A DNA stretch of 35,637 bases from an uncultured Ruminococcus sp. (GTDB lineage: Bacteria; Bacillota; Clostridia; Oscillospirales; Acutalibacteraceae): the NCBI GenBank assembly GCA_902761375.1, contig CACWKB010000008.1:1-35637 (forward strand). Reading direction: 5' to 3'. Below the pieces are notes generated by a model that was given only the letters and a program-made list of their open reading frames with translations, was not told the origin of the DNA and made no database searches. The stretch's first letter is position 1. Each line of letters begins with the position of its first letter. The translations under genes were made by a program, and so were the position numbers. Positions 32,921 through 35,637 of the stretch are shown here, one piece after another.

Positions 32921-32949
32921 AGTATATGTCATTTGGGGAGGTTTGTCAA
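32921..32949 (-). promoter_or_regulatory. Sigma-A promoter of glnN
   Basis: TTGACA (32944-32949), 17 bases, TATACT (32921-32926). The predicted start near 32914 places the attenuator immediately at the 5' end of the mRNA. A TGACA/TGTCA inverted repeat flanks the -10 (32919-32933) and could be an operator. Confidence 0.82.
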
Positions 32950-33068
32950 TAATCAAAGTGATTTTCTATCATTGCTTCAAAAAATGCCTTAGAAAAAAAA
33001 CTTTTCTATTGATTATTCCGACAGCGCTCCGCCGGATGTAAAGCTGTTGCCGAAAAAGCGTGCTCTGA

Positions 33069-35021
33069 TCAGGATAAAGGCTTGATCTCGGAATCGCGGA
33101 AGAGAATACATTCCTTTCCGTCCCTCAAAGCTCTGGCATAGCCGTTCATGAAAGCGCTTACCGAGCTGTATTTCGGTTCAATCGCCGTCGTTCCTTTGCA
33201 GTCCATATAGCCCCAAAGCCCGTTAGCGGCGCGGAAGGGAGCTAAGCCGTTTGAAAACCTGACCGGAGACTCGAATTCGGATATATGCAGCTTAGTGCAG
33301 TCCGAACGCTCGTCAAGCCAAACATTTTCGGCGATGAGCGTGAGCTTGCCCTTGGCGTTAGAGTTGATCGGATGTGACCATTTTGCACACTCGGTCATTT
33401 CCTTCAGATTCTTTTTGTCAGTCTCCGACGGTCCCTCATAGCTTGCGCAGATCGGTTTGTGATCCTTGTCCAGAATCGCAAAGCCGTAGCCGTAGTCGAC
33501 CTCGATATAACCGTCGCCAAAGGCATACGCATTCATCTTCTCGAGATGGATCGCAGTGTCGGAAAAAGCATTGATGGTTTTTATCTTTTTATTTATGCTC
33601 ATGCAAATATCGTGGAACGGCAGACCGTCTACCATAAGCGGATTAAACGCATTGACCTCAGGGAGCTTTTCCTGAGAAGCCGCAGACAAACCCGTCCTGT
33701 CGATATAGTACGCAGGGCATTGTACCGCCCGCAATACATCGTTGGTGTTGAAAATACCCGTCTTTATGCTCGACTGGCGGATCTTGACCTGTGCCCTGCC
33801 GTCCTTGAAGGGTCCGAGCTGGTGTTTCAGCTCGTTGGTGATCTCGGTGCGCTTGCTTCCGTAATCCCCGCTGTAATCCGACTCGGCAAATATGAATTCA
33901 GGCTCACCCTTTTCGTTCATATATCCGAACGAAAGCTTATTGTCGTAATAAGTCTTGAAGGCGCGCAGACCCTCCGACTCCTCACCTATACCGACAAACT
34001 TCTGAGGCAGCACCTCGTTGCCGTCGGCGTCATCGATGCCGAACACAAGTACGCCTAACGTGTAGCGGGTGTTTCCCTCGGTGTAAGACCATGTAGTGAG
34101 AACGCCGTATTTACAGCCCCCGTCCGGAAGCAGCTCGACATTGCTGTATATCAAGGGGCGATATGTCCTTCCGTTCGCTCCTACCAAGCCGTAATTTCTG
34201 CCCTTGAAGGTCTTTCCGTCGGGCTGCCACTCGCCCGTATTGGACACAACAAATTTTCCGAAGCCCGAATCCTTCATATAGAGGTATTGAGGCTCGATCA
34301 CGACCTTGCCGTTTACGTCAATAGCTCCGAGCCTGCCTTTTTTATTACTGATCACGGCATAGCCGTTGCAAAAGCTGCGCGAGCCCCTGAACGCTCCGCT
34401 GTAGATGACCCTGCCGTCGCGGGTGATATAGCTGAGGTTGTTTTTCTCGCCGACAAGGGCGATATCGTCACAAAACGGATTGCAAACCTGATAGCACCGG
34501 TCAAGAACCTGCCTGCATTCCGCGTCGATCAGCGTCAGACCCTCGGGCTTGCCGACAACGCAAACATCTCCCGAAAACTCGCTGACGGAGGTGTAGATAT
34601 ACTCCGTGAGCTGCGCATTGTCCTCAGCGCGGAAAAAAGCCCAGAGCTTGTTTTTCTTTGCGGCGTAAAGCCCCATTCCGACGTCCGTTACGTCTTCGCA
34701 GTCGCCGCCGGAAAGTACCGTGCCGACCGCATTCAGCAGACAGACAGCTTTTTTGCCCCTACAAACAATATATCCGCTCGGAGTATTCTTGATCTCGCTG
34801 TATACAAGCCCCGACCAGCTTCCGTCTTTGACAAAATAAACGCCTAATTTGCCCTTTTGCAGCAGCTTGGTGCCGCGATACTCGGCAACGCCCGGAGCCG
34901 CCCAGCCTATGAACTCGACCGCGTCGCCTATTTTGACAGGTATCTCGGCAACCGGCTTATAGGATATCTCGACTCCCTTGGTAATAAGCTCTGATCCCTG
35001 AAACGAATCTGTATTTATCAT
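33069..35021 (-). CDS. WG-repeat protein, function unknown
   Basis: The 650-residue protein has no signal peptide or transmembrane helix. It contains several WG (KWG) beta repeats, for example GRLGAIDVNGKVVIEPQY near 231, LSFGYMNEKGEPEFIF near 370 and GLWGYMDCKGTTAIEPKY near 605, where an aromatic-G or L-G pair, a D/N-x-x-G turn and a P-x-Y strand recur. More degenerate copies fill the rest. The repeats probably form a propeller-like or solenoid binding surface. The function is not known. GGGAGG lies 9 bases before the ATG and the promoter is a perfect consensus. It is a single-gene unit divergent from the rlmD-type gene. Confidence 0.85.
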   Translation of the reverse strand: MINTDSFQGSELITKGVEISYKPVAEIPVKIGDAVEFIGWAAPGVAEYRGTKLLQKGKLGVYFVKDGSWSGLVYSEIKNTPSGYIVCRGKKAVCLLNAVGTVLSGGDCEDVTDVGMGLYAAKKNKLWAFFRAEDNAQLTEYIYTSVSEFSGDVCVVGKPEGLTLIDAECRQVLDRCYQVCNPFCDDIALVGEKNNLSYITRDGRVIYSGAFRGSRSFCNGYAVISNKKGRLGAIDVNGKVVIEPQYLYMKDSGFGKFVVSNTGEWQPDGKTFKGRNYGLVGANGRTYRPLIYSNVELLPDGGCKYGVLTTWSYTEGNTRYTLGVLVFGIDDADGNEVLPQKFVGIGEESEGLRAFKTYYDNKLSFGYMNEKGEPEFIFAESDYSGDYGSKRTEITNELKHQLGPFKDGRAQVKIRQSSIKTGIFNTNDVLRAVQCPAYYIDRTGLSAASQEKLPEVNAFNPLMVDGLPFHDICMSINKKIKTINAFSDTAIHLEKMNAYAFGDGYIEVDYGYGFAILDKDHKPICASYEGPSETDKKNLKEMTECAKWSHPINSNAKGKLTLIAENVWLDERSDCTKLHISEFESPVRFSNGLAPFRAANGLWGYMDCKGTTAIEPKYSSVSAFMNGYARALRDGKECILFRDSEIKPLS

Positions 35022-35065
35022 AAAACTATCCTCCCTGTTTTGCAGTTCTTGCTGTTTTTATGTAA

Positions 35066-35094
35066 ATTATATAGTATTCACAACATTTTGTCAA
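35066..35094 (-). promoter_or_regulatory. Perfect consensus sigma-A promoter of the WG-repeat gene
   Basis: TTGACA (35089-35094), exactly 17 bases, TATAAT (35066-35071). All 12 hexamer positions match consensus. Confidence 0.9.
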
Positions 35095-35124
35095 TGCTTT
35101 TTGGCATTGCTTCTCATGACGATG

Positions 35125-35153
35125 TAGACAAAACCACAGTTTTCTGATATAAT
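35125..35153 (+). promoter_or_regulatory. Promoter of the RlmD-type methyltransferase gene
   Basis: TAGACA (35125-35130), 17 bases, TATAAT (35148-35153) preceded by TGA (extended -10). It is divergent from the WG-repeat promoter with 30 bases between the two -35 elements. Confidence 0.8.
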
Positions 35154-35201
35154 AGCAAATAAGGACTCTCGGAACTTCATCTTATAAATGAAAGGCATCA
35201 T

Positions 35202-35637
35202 ATGAATAATCGTACATTCTCCCCCTGCCCCGTCGCCAAAAAGTGCGGCGGATGTCAGCTTCAAAACATGAGCTACAGCGAGCAGCTCGGCTTCAAGCAG
35301 AGCAAGACCGTCAAGCTGCTCGGCAAATACTGCCGCGTCGCGCCGATAATCGGCATGGAACAGCCTTATCACTACCGCAACAAGGTTCAGGCGGCGTTTT
35401 TCACCAACCGTCAGGGCAGGATAATCTCGGGCGTTTATCAGTCAGGCACTCATCATGTCGTCGGCATAGATTCCTGCATGATCGAGGACGAGCTCGCCGA
35501 CAGGATCATCGTCGCAGTCAGGCGAATGATGCCGTCGTTTAAGATGACGACCTTCAATGAGGACACGCGTAAGGGCTTTCTCAGGCATATCCTCGTGAAG
35601 CGCGGCTTCTCGACCGGCGAGGTCATGCTCGTGCTGG
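35202..35637 (+). CDS. rlmD: 23S rRNA (uracil-5-)-methyltransferase, RlmD/RlmCD family, 3' end outside window
   Basis: The frame is open from the ATG at 35202 to the window edge (145 residues). The N-terminus carries the iron-sulphur motif of the RumA/TrmA family, CPVAKKCGGCQLQ (C9, C15, C18; the fourth Cys is expected near residue 97, and GIDSCMIED provides one). The motif HYRNKVQAAF is typical of the enzymes' central domain. The TRAM domain found in E. coli RlmD is absent at the N-terminus, as in some Firmicutes homologues. The SAM-binding and catalytic Cys region lies outside the window. AAAGG is 6 bases before the ATG; a 5-codon frame (MKGII) just upstream is probably chance. Confidence 0.9.
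   Translation, partial: MNNRTFSPCPVAKKCGGCQLQNMSYSEQLGFKQSKTVKLLGKYCRVAPIIGMEQPYHYRNKVQAAFFTNRQGRIISGVYQSGTHHVVGIDSCMIEDELADRIIVAVRRMMPSFKMTTFNEDTRKGFLRHILVKRGFSTGEVMLVL

Noticed and set aside
32911..32935. TGACA-TATAC-TGTCA as the second ANTAR hairpin
   Set aside because: The loop has five bases without the A1/G4 pattern and the element overlaps the -10, so it is upstream of the predicted transcript.
32025..33041. Plus-strand open frame opposite the start of glnN
   Set aside because: It runs through the glnN coding region, leader and promoter in antisense and has no recognisable domain.
35091..35372. Minus-strand open frame of 93 codons at the right edge
   Set aside because: It overlaps the iron-sulphur motif of the plus-strand methyltransferase and two good promoters.

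Overview
The window is 35.6 kb of bacterial chromosome from a Gram-positive anaerobe, most likely a Ruminococcus-like member of the Oscillospiraceae/Ruminococcaceae. This is an inference from gene content: a type I dockerin protein, LL-diaminopimelate aminotransferase (DapL), a type III glutamine synthetase beside an ANTAR regulator, GdpP, RNase J, CarD-like and DUF951 proteins, sigma-A promoters and AGGAGG ribosome sites. No phage, IS element, CRISPR array, tRNA or rRNA was found. Coding density is high and almost everything reads on the minus strand; only rnhA and the truncated methyltransferase at the right edge read on plus.

Layout from left to right (transcription mostly right to left). 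1-2455: a surface operon with a lipoprotein GH3 beta-N-acetylhexosaminidase, a six-helix membrane protein and a secreted beta-helix protein cut by the window edge. 2581-5271: a CarD-like regulator, an orphan promoter-hairpin unit that may be a small RNA, and a membrane PASTA protein whose kinase domain has lost all three catalytic residues. 5365-15639: thiN, then the conserved housekeeping run rnj-gdpP-rplI-dnaB-tilS-hpt-ftsH, ending in a strong terminator. 15905-18000: rnhA (plus), nrdR, and a dockerin protein with three Listeria-Bacteroides-type repeats. 18178-23135: a tightly overlapping operon DUF951-prfA-tsaC-coaE-lytic transglycosylase-M18 aminopeptidase.

23303-32831 is the nitrogen/amino-acid block. 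glnN (GSIII) is followed by an ANTAR-domain regulator, carA, a single 1351-codon gene that fuses a complete CarB to a complete diaminopimelate epimerase (DapF), and dapL. Glutamine made by GlnN is the nitrogen donor for CarAB, while DapL and the fused DapF catalyse consecutive steps to meso-diaminopimelate. The glnN leader carries an intrinsic terminator overlapped by a small hairpin with an A1/G4 hexaloop, the loop type bound by ANTAR proteins, so the neighbouring ANTAR protein is a natural candidate to control it by antitermination. The block ends with a WG-repeat protein and a divergent RlmD-type methyltransferase.

The observations most worth following up are the CarB-DapF fusion, the ANTAR-type attenuator of glnN, the PASTA pseudokinase, the orphan RNA unit near 3.3 kb, and degenerate 7-bp repeats that recur in the gaps between minus-strand genes.
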